Source: JAFEDN01 sp963712715 (GTDB lineage Bacteria; Pseudomonadota; Gammaproteobacteria; Coxiellales; Coxiellaceae). Taken from it: DNA of 64,000 nt. Of this stretch, positions 35,930-45,984 are shown piece after piece. Numbering within the stretch: position 1 is the first letter of the stretch; each line of letters opens with the position of its first letter. The notes beneath the pieces are model-generated. The model did not search any database, was not told the DNA's origin, and saw only the letters and a program-made list of their open reading frames with translations. The translations under genes were made by a program, and so were the position numbers. Location: NCBI GenBank assembly GCA_963712715.1, contig CAVQJI010000037.1, positions 248,001 to 312,000 on the forward strand, read 5' to 3'.

Positions 35930-36318
35930 CCGCACTCACTGTAGGTTAAATCCTCGATTGACACAAAATCGCCGAGGCACTCATCAACCGGAATCACTGC
36001 TGACAGGCCGGCTTCTCGCTCCTAATCAAGTCCTTCCTTGAATTTGGCGGCCACTGACATGCCTGTCAGTGCACCCCTCTCAAACCCCCGATAAAACCTA
36101 ACCCTCGCCACGTCCTGTGTGCGAGTTGTGTGCCCAATTCCGGGCAGGAGGTGTTGGCTTATCTCCGGGAGCTCGTCGCGGACGGTACAGCTTTCCGCCA
36201 AATATGTTTTTCTAATGTTCGTTCCTGGCATCGTCCACGTACATCTTTTCGATTGACTCCCCGTATGCTGAGCTTCAAGGGTACCGCCTGGTGACTTGAG
36301 TGTCTCGAGTTCGCTGAG
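35930..36318. other. Intergenic region with a hairpin
   Basis: No supported gene. An 8-bp stem, 4-nt loop hairpin (CACTGACA-TGCC-TGTCAGTG, 36052-36071) lies downstream of the RND pump gene. A 69-residue minus frame at 36022-36231 has no recognisable features. Confidence 0.4.
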
Positions 36319-39300
36319 CTACGACGTGGCGATATGGACCGACTCGTTTGCACCTCTTATGAGCTGCCTGCGATGTGCCTTTCGCAGCAGGGTGCCCAGA
36401 ATGACGTAGAGGGCTGGTATGAAAAACAGGTTTAGCACGGTCGAGAGCAACATGCCGCCGACGATTGAGGTTCCGACGGAATGTCTTCCCATCTTGCCTG
36501 CACCCTGCGCAAAGACCAAGGGAAGCACGCCGAGGATAAACGCGAATGAGGTCATGAGGATGGGCCGAAGCCGGAGTTCCGCAGCTTCAATCGCCGCATC
36601 GACAATCGATCGACCTTGCCGTCGTAGTTGCTCCGCAAATTCGACAATCAAAATCGAGTTCTTTGCGGACAAGCCGATCAGCATCACCAGTCCGATCTGG
36701 CAGTAGATGTCATTTGGAAGACCGCGCAGCGTCTGTGCGAGCAGAGCGCCCAGAACCGCCATGGGAACGGCAAGCAGGATGATGAAGGGAAGAGCAAAGC
36801 TCTCATATTGAGCTGATAGCGTGAGATAGACGACCAGAATACCCAGCCCAAAGATGATGAGAGCCTTTCCGCTCGACTCAATTTCTTCAAGTGCCAGTCC
36901 TGTCCAGGAAAAGGTCATACCTTGCAGCATGTTCTGCCTGGCGAGGTGCTCCATCTCGGAAAGGCCTTGACTGGAGGAGAGACCAGGCGCGGCCGAGCCG
37001 TTGATCTCCGCGGAGCGGAAAAGGTTGTAGTGGCTGATGACCTGCGGCGCGGATGCATTGCGGAGGGAGACCAGGTTGTCGAGTGGGATCATCTGATTGG
37101 TGTCGGAGCGCACGTAGAACTGGCGGATATCCTTGGCAGTCTGCCGGAAATCCTGATCTGCCTGCACATAAACTCGGTAGGACCGGTTGTTGAAGTCGAA
37201 GTTGTTGACGTACTCCGATCCCATGTAGACCTGCAGAGCATCTGTGATCTGCCCGAAGGAGACGCCGAGCGCTTTCGCTTTCTCACGATCGATATCGACG
37301 ATCAACTGCGGGTCGGTCGACGTGAAGCTGGTGAAGAGTCCGGCGAGTTTGGGATCCTGGTTGCCCTTTGCCGCAATCGTGTGTGCCACGCGGTCAATAT
37401 CCTGCAAAGTATTGCCGCCGAGGTCCTGCAGTTCGAACTGAAAACCGCCAAAGCTGCCGATGCCCTGAATTGCCGGGGGCTCGAAGGGAATGATGAGGCC
37501 GCCGGGAATCATCATCAATTTGCCGCGAAGGTCGCCGACGATCTCTGCCGCGGAGTGACCTTTACCCTTGCGGCTGTCCACAGGTTTGAGATTAGAGAAG
37601 ATGATGCCGTAATTGGGGGCGCTGCCCGCGAAGCTGAAACCGGTAATTGCGAAGGAGCCCTGGACGTCGTGGGTGTCGCGAAGTACCGCCTGCGCCTGAT
37701 CCACGAGGCGACCGGTGTAGGAGAGTGAAGCGCCCTGCGGAGCCTGTACCTGGATGATGAAGTAGCCCTGATCCTCCTGCGGCACAAAGGCCGTGGGCAC
37801 GTGCGTATACATATAAGCAGTGGCCGCGAGCCCAGCAAAGAAGATGAGCAGCATAAGGTAGCGAAGACGAAGTACCACGTGGATCGCGCGCGCATAACCA
37901 CTGGACATGCCTTTGATGCCGCGGTCGATGGCATGGAGAAGTCCGTGCGACAATACGGGCTTCCGCAGCAGCAATGCGGCCAATGCCGGGGAGAGCGTGA
38001 GCGCATTGAAGGCGGAGATCGCGATCGAAAAGGCGATGGTCAGCGAGAACTGCTTGTAGAGAATGCCCGTAGTTCCGGGAAAGAACGAGACCGGAATGAA
38101 CACGGAGATGAGTACCAGCGAGGTTGCGATGACTGCGCCGGTCACCTCGGCCATGGCGCTTGAAGTGGCGTGATGGGGGTCGCTATCACCCTCCGTGATA
38201 TGCCGCTGCACATTTTCGATCACGACAATGGCGTCGTCGACCACCAGACCAGTAGCGAGCGTGATGCCAAAGAGGGTGAGCGAATTGATAGAGAAGCCGA
38301 AGATCTTGATAAAGGCGAAGGTCCCCACCAGCGAGACAGGGATCGTGACAGCCGGGATGATGGTAGCGCGCCAATCCTGCAGAAACAGGAAGATGACGAC
38401 GATCACGATGACGATGGCTTCGCCCAGCGTCCGGACGACTTCGCGAATGGAATCGCCGACCACGGTGGTAGTGTCGAAGGCGATCACATACTTCATACCG
38501 GGCGGGAAAGTCTTCGATACCTTGGCGAGGGCAGCTTTGGCCTGACGATCTACCTCAAGCGCATTGGCATTGCTGAGCTGCTGTACACCGATACCAACCG
38601 TTTCGATTCCATTGAACTTCAACTGCCCGCCGTAGGTCTCTGCGCCAAGTTCGGCGTGGCCCACATCTTTGAGTTGCACGATGCCGTTCGGCGTGTTCTT
38701 GATGATGATCCGGTTGAATTCGTCCGGCGTACTCAGTCGTCCCGCGGCGCTCACGGTGATCTGGAAATCCTGTTTGCCGTTCGAGGGAGGCTGCCCGAGT
38801 TGACCGGCTGCTACGACGACATTCTGCTCCCGAAGTGCATTGACCACATCGGTGGCCGTGAGAACGCGGGCGGCCAGGCGCGTGGGATCCAACCAGATGC
38901 GCATGGCATATTTGCGCTCGCCGAATATCTGGACGTCGCCCACGCCGGGAATACGTTTGAGCGCGTCTTTTACGTAAACGTCGAGGTAGTTGCTGATGAA
39001 CAGATTCGAGTATTCGGCGTTGTCCGAGTAGAAGCCCGCCGCAAAAACGAAGTTGCTGTTGGCTTTGGTAATGGTGATGCCGGTGGAGTTGACTTCGGCT
39101 GGTAGCTGTCCACTCGCGGTCGATACTCGGTTCTGCACGTCCACCGCAGCGATATCCAGATTGTAGTTAGTGTCAAACGTGGTGGTGATCTGGCTGGTGC
39201 CATCGCTTCCGCTGGTGGACTGGATATAGCGCATCCCCGGCACGCCGTTGATCTGCTGCTCGAGGGGAATGGTGACGGCGGATTCAACCACCTGCGCGTT

Positions 39301-39459
39301 GGCGCCCACGTAGTTACTGGTTACCGTCACCTGCGGTGGAGCGAGCTGGGGATACAGCGAAATTGGCAGGCTGGGAATCACGACTGCGCCCGCAAGGATA
39401 ATGAGGAGGGCGCAAACGGTAGCGAAGACCGGCCGGCGGATAAAGAAGTTAACAAACAA
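36319..39459 (-). CDS. RND multidrug efflux permease (HAE1/AcrB type)
   Basis: The product is ~1,046 residues from the TTG at 39459 (FVNFFIRRPVFATVCALLI), which gives the normal family length; a longer open frame adds ~31 unlikely residues. The proton-relay Asp pair is in GLVVDDAIVVIENV and the Lys in GLSAKNSILIVEFA. Porter-domain segments such as YYIQSTSGSDG-like and GIGVQQLSNANALEV are typical. It is an inner-membrane drug/proton antiporter, working with the adaptor encoded 61 bp upstream. No TolC-like gene is in the window. Confidence 0.93.
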   Translation of the reverse strand: MFVNFFIRRPVFATVCALLIILAGAVVIPSLPISLYPQLAPPQVTVTSNYVGANAQVVESAVTIPLEQQINGVPGMRYIQSTSGSDGTSQITTTFDTNYNLDIAAVDVQNRVSTASGQLPAEVNSTGITITKANSNFVFAAGFYSDNAEYSNLFISNYLDVYVKDALKRIPGVGDVQIFGERKYAMRIWLDPTRLAARVLTATDVVNALREQNVVVAAGQLGQPPSNGKQDFQITVSAAGRLSTPDEFNRIIIKNTPNGIVQLKDVGHAELGAETYGGQLKFNGIETVGIGVQQLSNANALEVDRQAKAALAKVSKTFPPGMKYVIAFDTTTVVGDSIREVVRTLGEAIVIVIVVIFLFLQDWRATIIPAVTIPVSLVGTFAFIKIFGFSINSLTLFGITLATGLVVDDAIVVIENVQRHITEGDSDPHHATSSAMAEVTGAVIATSLVLISVFIPVSFFPGTTGILYKQFSLTIAFSIAISAFNALTLSPALAALLLRKPVLSHGLLHAIDRGIKGMSSGYARAIHVVLRLRYLMLLIFFAGLAATAYMYTHVPTAFVPQEDQGYFIIQVQAPQGASLSYTGRLVDQAQAVLRDTHDVQGSFAITGFSFAGSAPNYGIIFSNLKPVDSRKGKGHSAAEIVGDLRGKLMMIPGGLIIPFEPPAIQGIGSFGGFQFELQDLGGNTLQDIDRVAHTIAAKGNQDPKLAGLFTSFTSTDPQLIVDIDREKAKALGVSFGQITDALQVYMGSEYVNNFDFNNRSYRVYVQADQDFRQTAKDIRQFYVRSDTNQMIPLDNLVSLRNASAPQVISHYNLFRSAEINGSAAPGLSSSQGLSEMEHLARQNMLQGMTFSWTGLALEEIESSGKALIIFGLGILVVYLTLSAQYESFALPFIILLAVPMAVLGALLAQTLRGLPNDIYCQIGLVMLIGLSAKNSILIVEFAEQLRRQGRSIVDAAIEAAELRLRPILMTSFAFILGVLPLVFAQGAGKMGRHSVGTSIVGGMLLSTVLNLFFIPALYVILGTLLRKAHRRQLIRGANESVHIATS

Positions 39460-39520
39460 GGGGAGCAATCCTCTCGTGAAACATCCTGTTGTGGCAGACG
39501 CGCAGACTGCCGCTCCGAAC

Positions 39521-40609
39521 TTAGCCGGCGGGCTGCACCGGTGCCCCGTCAATCAGGAGTTGCGTACCGGAGACGATGACCTGATCTCCATTGTTCAGTC
39601 CTGACAGAACGGCATAATCGTTGCCGACGGTGTCGCCTAATTGGACAGGGCGCTGCCTGGCTACTGCTTTGCCCTGCTCATGTTGCACGATGTAGACAAA
39701 AGCCTGGCCACCGAGGCGCGAAATGGCGAGCACCGGAACTGTCGGGGTAGCCACCGTGCTCCAGATCACGCTGGCCTTGACAAGCTGCGCGTTGCGTACC
39801 GCATCGGCCCCGGAGCGGAGCGAGGCCTTTGCCAGAATGCCCTGAAGACCGTTATCTACTTGCGGAGAAACAAAGTCGATACGGGCACGCTCGATAAGCT
39901 TGCCGCTATTGTCGAGGATGTCGACGGGGAGACCGCGTTTCACCTGGGCGGCACGCTCCGAGGGAATATAGATGTATGCTTCAAAATCGCGGTTTTCGTC
40001 CACCGTCGTCAGAGGGGTCGTGGGAGACACGTAATCGCCGATGTGAACCGGGATGTCGCCCACGACGCCGTTAAACGGCGCGCGGATTTGGTAATAGCCA
40101 AGCTGGCTGGCCTGAGTCTGCCGTGACGCGACGGACGATTCGTAGTCTGCTTTGGAGTTTCGATAAGCCTGCTCCGCCTGATCGAGAGCGTCACGGCTGG
40201 TCACGCCCGCGTTGAACAGCTTGCGCTGACGTTCCACCTCTACCTCGTTGTATTGATATACCGCCAGCTTCTGCTTCTCGGTGGCTGCTTGTGCGTCAAA
40301 AGTAGCCTGCTGCTTCAGCGGGTCGATCACCATCAGGACCTGGCCTGCCATTACCCGATCGCCAGACCGCGCGAGGATTTTGGTAAGGTTGCCGTCCACC
40401 TGAGGGGTCAGAGTGCCGGAGCGACGAGATTTGATGGTCGCCACATACTGGTCACTCTGCGGGACAGGGGCGGCCTTCACAGTGATGGTCTGTACGGGCA
40501 TTGCCTGCCCGCGAGCAGCGGCAGCTGGATCGCTAGCCGGTTTGGCGCAACCGACGATGAAGACGGTTGCACCAAATAGGACGAGAGAATTACGAATTCG
40601 ACCGATCAA
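39521..40609 (-). CDS. RND efflux periplasmic adaptor (membrane fusion protein)
   Basis: This 362-residue protein starts with TTG at 40609, with GGAG 5 nt upstream. It carries a lipoprotein signal with lipobox IVGCAK, so it is anchored in the membrane. Biotinyl-lipoyl halves (VDGNLTKILARSGDRVMAGQ and YQIRAPFNGVVGDIPVHIGD) flank an alpha-hairpin (residues ~110-170), followed by a beta-barrel and membrane-proximal domain. It bridges the RND pump encoded just downstream to an outer-membrane channel. Confidence 0.92.
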   Translation of the reverse strand: MIGRIRNSLVLFGATVFIVGCAKPASDPAAAARGQAMPVQTITVKAAPVPQSDQYVATIKSRRSGTLTPQVDGNLTKILARSGDRVMAGQVLMVIDPLKQQATFDAQAATEKQKLAVYQYNEVEVERQRKLFNAGVTSRDALDQAEQAYRNSKADYESSVASRQTQASQLGYYQIRAPFNGVVGDIPVHIGDYVSPTTPLTTVDENRDFEAYIYIPSERAAQVKRGLPVDILDNSGKLIERARIDFVSPQVDNGLQGILAKASLRSGADAVRNAQLVKASVIWSTVATPTVPVLAISRLGGQAFVYIVQHEQGKAVARQRPVQLGDTVGNDYAVLSGLNNGDQVIVSGTQLLIDGAPVQPAG

Positions 40610-41787
40610 GATTGCTCCACTTCCAAGCTTTCCTACTCTGTCCGCAGCTTGCCCATGCTGCTAGAAACGAAGGACATTCCTTTAAGTTCACTCGGCGCTG
40701 GGGCCAAACAATTGAGCAAGCCCTATTCAGTTTCGCTGGCTTGCGCCTTGGTTGTGCCAGGGGAAGTGCGAGGAAGTCCCATCCCGCGGCGGAAGATGAC
40801 GCCCACATTGCAGCGCGACAATCGGCGGTTGAGAACTGACTCGGTGATCTGGCCAGACCACCAGAAATCTTCCCCGACTTGTTTAACAGTCCAGGACAGA
40901 ATATATAGTTGTCATTCGGAAGCCAGCAAGACTTCTGTGTCTAATTCGAAGAGGAAGTAAGTTGCCCGGTGGAACTCGCTGGTTGGGTGTGGAGCGCTTT
41001 GTCGTACCGGCTCATTCCGTTCTTCTCAGCAATACCGATTTCTTCAGGCAAGCGCTTTCGGCGTCGCAGTCAACCGGAGCTCCGGACTCCCGGATGATGG
41101 GCACGATGAAACGTGCATTGGTGGATTTTTCGCGGTATTTCGGCACAGAGACACGTGATCGGCTCCGTCAAGAGTGATGCGACGGCTTGCGCGCCTACAA
41201 CGTACCAATCTGCAGGTGACGATCGGCAGATGCAAAGCAAACGTCCGGACCAAGGGCCGTTTCTTCGCGGCATATCCGGCACGTAAGATGCCGAAGGTCC
41301 AGCCGCGTTTCGTGCTATGGACACGGATTATCAGTTCGGATTTGGAGCAAGTTTGCTCGCGCATGAGATTGCCGCCATTGGGCAGCGGGGCAGTTCGCCG
41401 CACTCGATGCATTTCATAGTGAAGAGCATGTTTCCTCAGCAAGAAGTATTGGATAAGCTGGGTTCGCAGTTCCGGGGATGCCTCAGTTGTCGAGCACCAT
41501 CATTGATGATGGGCTCACTCGCGAAGGCGAGGGAGCCGCCCGCGTCGGGACTTCCGCCGTTGCCTGCGTATCACCTCGGCAGCCCATGGCGCAACGGTTG
41601 GGATCACCAGTCGAACAAATGCCAATCCCGCGTGCAGCGAAACTATTGGCATTCGAAGAAGTCCTCAAATCACAATTGCGGCCCGTCAAAATACAGTGAT
41701 TGCTCGGAATCTCCGCGTATTGACACTGAGAATGTGCGCGGGGCTTCTCACTGGCCGCTCGGGAGCTCCTCGTAAACTCTATTGCCC
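40610..41787. other. Long region without a recognisable gene
   Basis: About 1.2 kb between the efflux adaptor and the recombinase. Many overlapping open frames exist because the sequence is GC-rich, but none has a credible start, composition or motif. It probably contains the efflux promoter on the left and decayed mobile DNA on the right. Confidence 0.45.
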
Positions 41788-41816
41788 ACGACAATGTCAA
41801 TTGTCGTAGGTATAAT
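41788..41816 (+). promoter_or_regulatory. Inverted repeat plus TATAAT before the recombinase gene
   Basis: ACGACAAT and ATTGTCGT (41788-41795 and 41800-41807) flank GTCA. TATAAT follows at 41811-41816, just before the recombinase start. This looks like a -10 box with an overlapping operator. No good -35 box is seen. Confidence 0.4.
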
Positions 41817-41822
41817 CGGCTG

Positions 41823-42755
41823 GTGGAGATTTCGCTCATTTCCGGGGCGCCTGACGCTGGGGGCACTGAAACGCCAGAAAACGGCCTCGTAGAAGCCCAG
41901 CAGAGGCTTCGCCGGATGGTGCTGGACTCCGTACCCACCCCAAATTCCCGCCGCAACTATGGCAAAGCCCTCGATGACCTCTTTGCGCTCTCGGCCGGGC
42001 GACCGCTCACCCGCGCCCTATTTATGGAGTACCGGGCGTCGATGGAGGCCCTGGCGCCCTCCACCGTCAACGTCCGCCTCTCCGCGGTCCGGAAGCTCAT
42101 CGCCGAGGCGCGGCAAAACGGCCTGATCGGGGTCGAGGATGCGGCGAGCCTCTCCGAAGTCCCGAACATCCGCCAGAAGGGAACCCGGTTAGGGAACTGG
42201 CTGACGCGGGAGCAGGCGAAGGAGCTTCTCACCGTTCCCGATCGGTCGACGTTGAAGGGAAAGCGGGATTACGTGATTCTGGCGCTCTTGGTCGGCTGCG
42301 CGCTGCGCCGGCAGGAGCTGGCCATCCTCGATGTCGAAACCATCCAGCTACGAGAGGGGCGCTGGGTGTTGGCTGATCTCGAAGGGAAGGGAAGACGGAT
42401 TCGGACCGTAGCGGTCCCGGTCTGGGTTAAGCAGGGAATCAACGCCTGGATGACCGCCGCCGGCATCGAAGACGGCCGGCTGTTACGGTCGATCGCGAAG
42501 GGCGGCAAAGTAGGCAAGAGCCTGAGCGACTGGGCGGTTTGGTCCGTCGTCGAGCAATCGGCCAAGGAGATTGGAATCGAGCAGTTCGGAGCCCACGATC
42601 TGCGGCGTACCTGCGCCAAGCTCTGCCGAAAGAGCGGCGGGGACCTGGAACAGATCAAGTTCCTGCTGGGGCATAGCTCGATTCAGACCACCGAACGCTA
42701 TTTGGGTTCTGAGCAGGAGATCGCGATTGCGGTGAATGACTCTTTGGGCCTGTGA
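41823..42755 (+). CDS. Tyrosine recombinase/integrase
   Basis: This 310-residue protein has an N-terminal SAM-like DNA-binding domain (PNSRRNYGKALDDLFAL) and a catalytic domain with Arg in GCALRRQELAIL, HxLR in AHDLRRTCAKL, His in LLGHSSIQTTERYL and the Tyr nucleophile in that last motif (RYLG). It starts at GTG 41823; later in-frame starts are possible. It cuts and rejoins DNA for integration or excision. The surrounding gene debris and a tRNA 3'-end-like piece at ~45,400 fit an old integrative element. Confidence 0.9.
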   Translation: MEISLISGAPDAGGTETPENGLVEAQQRLRRMVLDSVPTPNSRRNYGKALDDLFALSAGRPLTRALFMEYRASMEALAPSTVNVRLSAVRKLIAEARQNGLIGVEDAASLSEVPNIRQKGTRLGNWLTREQAKELLTVPDRSTLKGKRDYVILALLVGCALRRQELAILDVETIQLREGRWVLADLEGKGRRIRTVAVPVWVKQGINAWMTAAGIEDGRLLRSIAKGGKVGKSLSDWAVWSVVEQSAKEIGIEQFGAHDLRRTCAKLCRKSGGDLEQIKFLLGHSSIQTTERYLGSEQEIAIAVNDSLGL

Positions 42756-42818
42756 AGCCATCCCGGATCCTGTAAGCGAATCGCTTGCCGGGAAGATCGG
42801 CATAGTAAAAGGATAGGG

Positions 42819-43759
42819 ATGGCAAAAGCGGCGCTGGACCTAAAACGGGGTGACTCCCGGGATCTACTGAACGAGATCCGGAGGCTGATCGAAGAGGCTC
42901 GCCGACAGACGGCCGCAGCCGTCAACGTCGGGTTGACTTTGCTGTATTGGCGGATTGGGAACCGAATCCTGCGAGAGGTCCTGGGGAGCGAGCGGGCAAC
43001 CTACGGGGAGCAAATTGTCGCTACACTGTCGCGACAATTGAGCTGGTCGCACCTCAAAGAACTGTTGCCCCTCGGCCGACCGCATCAGCGCGAATTCTAT
43101 GCCGAGATGTGCCGTATCGAAGGTTGGAGCGTAAGAACGCTCCGCGAACGGATAGATTCAATGCTTTATGAGCGCACCGCGCTCTCCAAGCAGCCCGAGG
43201 AGCTCGTAAGCAGCAGTTAGCCGCGTTACGCAGCCGCGGTGATGTGACCCCGGCAATGTTGCTGAAAGACCCTTACATTCTGGACTTCCTGGGCCTCTCC
43301 GATCGATTTCTAGAGCGCGATCTTGAGGATGCCATTCTGCGCGAACTGGAGACCTTTCTCCTTGAACTGGGTTCGGGATTTTCGTTTGTAGCTCGGCAGA
43401 AGCGTATTCAGCTGGACGGGGAAGACTTCTACATTGATCTGCTGTTTTACAACCGCAAACTGAACCGATTGATCGTCGTGGAGCTGAAGCAGGGAAGCTT
43501 TAAGCCCGAATACAAGGGGCAAATGGAGCTCTATCTTCGTTGGCTGGCGAAGAACGAAGCAGAACCGGAGGAGCAGAGCCCTATGGGGATAATCCTGTGC
43601 GCCGGGAAGAATACTGAGCAGATCGAGCTGCTCGAACTTGGGTCGGCGGGCATCCACGTTGCTGAATACCTCACGGTTCTACCTCCCCCTGCAGTTCTCC
43701 GGGAAAAGTTGCACAGAGCTATCGAGACAGCTCGGATGAGGATTGAGACAGACTCATAA
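42819..43759 (+). pseudogene. DUF1016/YhcG-type PDDEXK nuclease, internal deletion and frameshift
   Basis: N-terminal DUF1016_N features are RRLIEEARRQTAAAVNVGLT and LLYWRIGNRIL. The C-terminal PDDEXK core is FYIDLLFYNRKLNRLIVVEL followed by KQG (D, and ExK in VELKQG). About 40 residues normally found between two similar TLSRQL segments are missing at ATLSRQLSWSHLKELLPL, as if recombination joined the repeats. One base is missing near 43,207: the frame should run from PEELV into KQQLAALRSRGDVTP. The family is linked to restriction or other defence roles. It follows the recombinase by ~60 bp. Confidence 0.75.
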
Positions 43760-43889
43760 TGTGCGCGGCGAGCAAACGCCGAGTCTGTTCCTTTGATATG
43801 GCGGAAGTGCCGCCGTAGGGATATGTGCTGGCAGAAGAGCAGGGAGAAATGTACTTTTGCAACGCACGTTGTCTCTGCCGCGTCGCGAA

Positions 43890-44144
43890 GCAACTGGTCA
43901 CATCGATCGGAAGACCGGCGAAGTGAAGCGCGCACCGAAGATCACGCGCGAGATGATGGACTCGAAAGTGACCGAGGCTTGCGTAGAGCTTCGTGGAGCT
44001 GGCGTCGATGAATCGTCTCACTGCTACAAGCGACTTGATCGGGTACTGGAAGCCCACGGCAGCACCGTGCGGATTCTGCACACGCTCACTCCGGTCGGAG
44101 TAGCCATGGCGGGAGCCCATGAGTTCGGCCCTTACAAGGACTAA
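43890..44144 (+). pseudogene. rtcB: RtcB RNA ligase, C-terminal fragment
   Basis: The frame TGHIDRKTGEVKRAPK, MMDSKVTEACVELRGAGVDE, RILHTLTPVGVAMAGAHEFG and PYKD matches the C-terminus of RtcB 3'-phosphate tRNA ligases, ending normally at the stop. The N-terminal ~75% with the Mn sites is absent, so this is a fragment. A small hairpin (GGGGAC...GTCCCC, ~44,156-44,177) follows and may be the old terminator. Confidence 0.65.
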
Positions 44145-44663
44145 CCACTAACAGGGGACTGCTTCGGCCGTCCCCGCTTTCCTGTAGTACAGGTCACGCA
44201 GATGAATACCCATAGTTGTGAGTTACGATTCGAGCGATTACCCAAAGGGCATCCGCTTTTTAATGTTGCATAATCCTTGAAACCGTGGCATCTTCTAACA
44301 GATTTCTACGAAAGGACGCGCCCATTGGCGGATTTCAAACAGAACACGCTAAGCGGGCAACAGCGACCAATAAATTGGCTGCGTGGCCGGGCGTCTCTTC
44401 GGCCGCGCTAGCCGATCCTCGGCGCCTCCTGCACAACTCAATGCTGATCAGATGATTACGATCGTGCTGAGCTTTATTCGGCATGATTGCTGTCTTTGAT
44501 CGCGCAGCACTGTCCAGCTGCGACATGGCTCACTGCTTATCAGCAGTGATGCGGTAGACCACACGTGTCTTCGCGCAGCGAAACCAGTTGCTGTGCCCGG
44601 GAATCTCTACGCTCTGAAGCAGAGCTATCAACTCCGGCATTGCGCCGGTTAGAAAACGCAACA
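44145..44663. other. Gap without a recognised gene
   Basis: Apart from the small hairpin after the rtcB fragment I see no coding sequence or repeat. It is part of the degenerate island. Confidence 0.4.
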
Positions 44664-45043
44664 ATGCTCGAGTTTATAAAACATGTGTTGGGCGGTCAGA
44701 ATCAGTTTGCATCTGGCGGCTTGCTGCTCATGATCCTGGGTAGCATCGGAGTCTTTCTGCGCGCTTTGCCGCAGCGGCTCTGGGTGTGGCTTGTCGCGCA
44801 AACCACGATGACCGTCTCCGTCAAGGATGAGGACGATGCATGCGTCTGGGCGAAGGAATGGTTCCTCGAACAGAAAGTTCTGAAGCGCATTCGCCGAGTA
44901 GACCTGGATACCACGCTGCGTGGCGCGGAGTTAGCGCTTACCCCACACCCGGCAGGGGCTGGTTTGTGCGGGGCCACCGGCCATTCTGGGTTTGGTTTTA
45001 CCACAGCGATGGCACCAAGGGTAGAATTCGCCGAGTCGCATAG
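44664..45043 (+). pseudogene. BCS1-like AAA protein, N-terminal fragment
   Basis: The start MLEFIKHVLGGQNQFASG leads into a membrane helix (GGLLLMILGSIGVFLRAL) and VKDEDDACVWAKEWF. After a shift near 44,960 it continues WFVRGHRPFWVWFYHSDGTK and RIRRVA before TAG. This is the pattern of the N-terminal domain of BCS1-type AAA ATPases. The ATPase domain is absent and the frame is broken, so it is a remnant. Confidence 0.5.
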
Positions 45044-45396
45044 CGTCGAAACCTTGGCTGAGTTCCAGGGTCTACTGCTCGCCTTAGTGCGGGAAAGTAC
45101 CATTCTGGCGATAGCTTCCATCTGCGATTAGTTGTCACACTTCGCAGTGCTCTAACGACATCAAGGAGGATCTCGAAGGTCGGTCTATCTCGTTATACGA
45201 CTAGACCGGTTAAGAAGAGGTCAGTGTTTGCGATGGACCGCGATGGATTGACTGCTTGACGTAATGTGCCGCGCGAGGGCGACTAGGATTATTTGGCCAC
45301 TTCGGGAGATAGGCGGACGCTACGTCTAGTCAGAGGAAGATACGGCTTTCAAAGTGTCCAGGATGGCACGCACCTTGACCAACTCACGACGGTAAC

Positions 45397-45425
45397 ACGG
45401 GTTCGAATCCCGTCGGGGAACGCCA
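45397..45425 (+). tRNA. tRNA 3'-end-like fragment (possible att site)
   Basis: ACGGG-TTCGAAT-CCCGT forms a perfect T arm and is followed by CGGGGAACGCCA, resembling an acceptor 3' strand with CCA. The 5' half of a tRNA is not found before it, and the spacing to CCA is one base long. A duplicated tRNA 3' end is what tyrosine recombinases leave at an element boundary. Confidence 0.35.
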
Positions 45426-45984
45426 ACAAAAACAAGGCGTTTAGTTAATTGTGCCCTGTCACTGTTGCCCACATCACAAAAAGTTATGGCAATCACCGTG
45501 TTTGGTCTTCGATTTTTGGGTCCCACGACATCTGCCGTTCAGCTGCAAAGTTCGACCAAATTTGCGCTCGAAATGGATCAAATCGTCCCGATCTCGAGGG
45601 GAAACTGAGGCCCACAGGCCAGCAGATTCCTTCCTGGCGGTTCTCTCGCCAGAGCGGGAAGAGCGCTTTCGAAACCACGCGACGCCAGATAGCAACAGCC
45701 TTGGGTCTGGATCAAGGTGCCCGAGCACGCTCGTGAGTTCCAACACCTAAAAGCGTGCCTCGGCGCAATGCGAGCGGCGATTGCCTTAAAAGAACTAGTC
45801 CATGCGGACTTGTCGGGCTCCCTCTTTTGCCCGCCTTATGTCCTCGTTCCTTTTAATCCTGGCCCTAGGTGGTACCCGGCAATAGAGCGAAAAGGGTGGG
45901 ATTGGACTGAGATTACGCCCAAATCTTCATTGCGCACGGAAAAGAAGGATATGCGTAGTGCGTCGCTCTGTCTGCGAGTTGTGG
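45426..45984. other. Gap without a recognised gene
   Basis: Overlapping open frames here have no motifs or start signals that I can support. It lies between the degenerate island and the patatin-like gene. Confidence 0.4.

Noticed and set aside
35230..35997. 255-residue minus-strand ORF
   Set aside because: It runs antisense to the FG-GAP gene and the DUF4132 remnant, which both have clear protein motifs on the plus strand.
36922..39105. Long plus-strand ORFs (up to 311 residues) over the RND pump
   Set aside because: Antisense shadows of a high-GC gene whose minus-strand product has all RND motifs.
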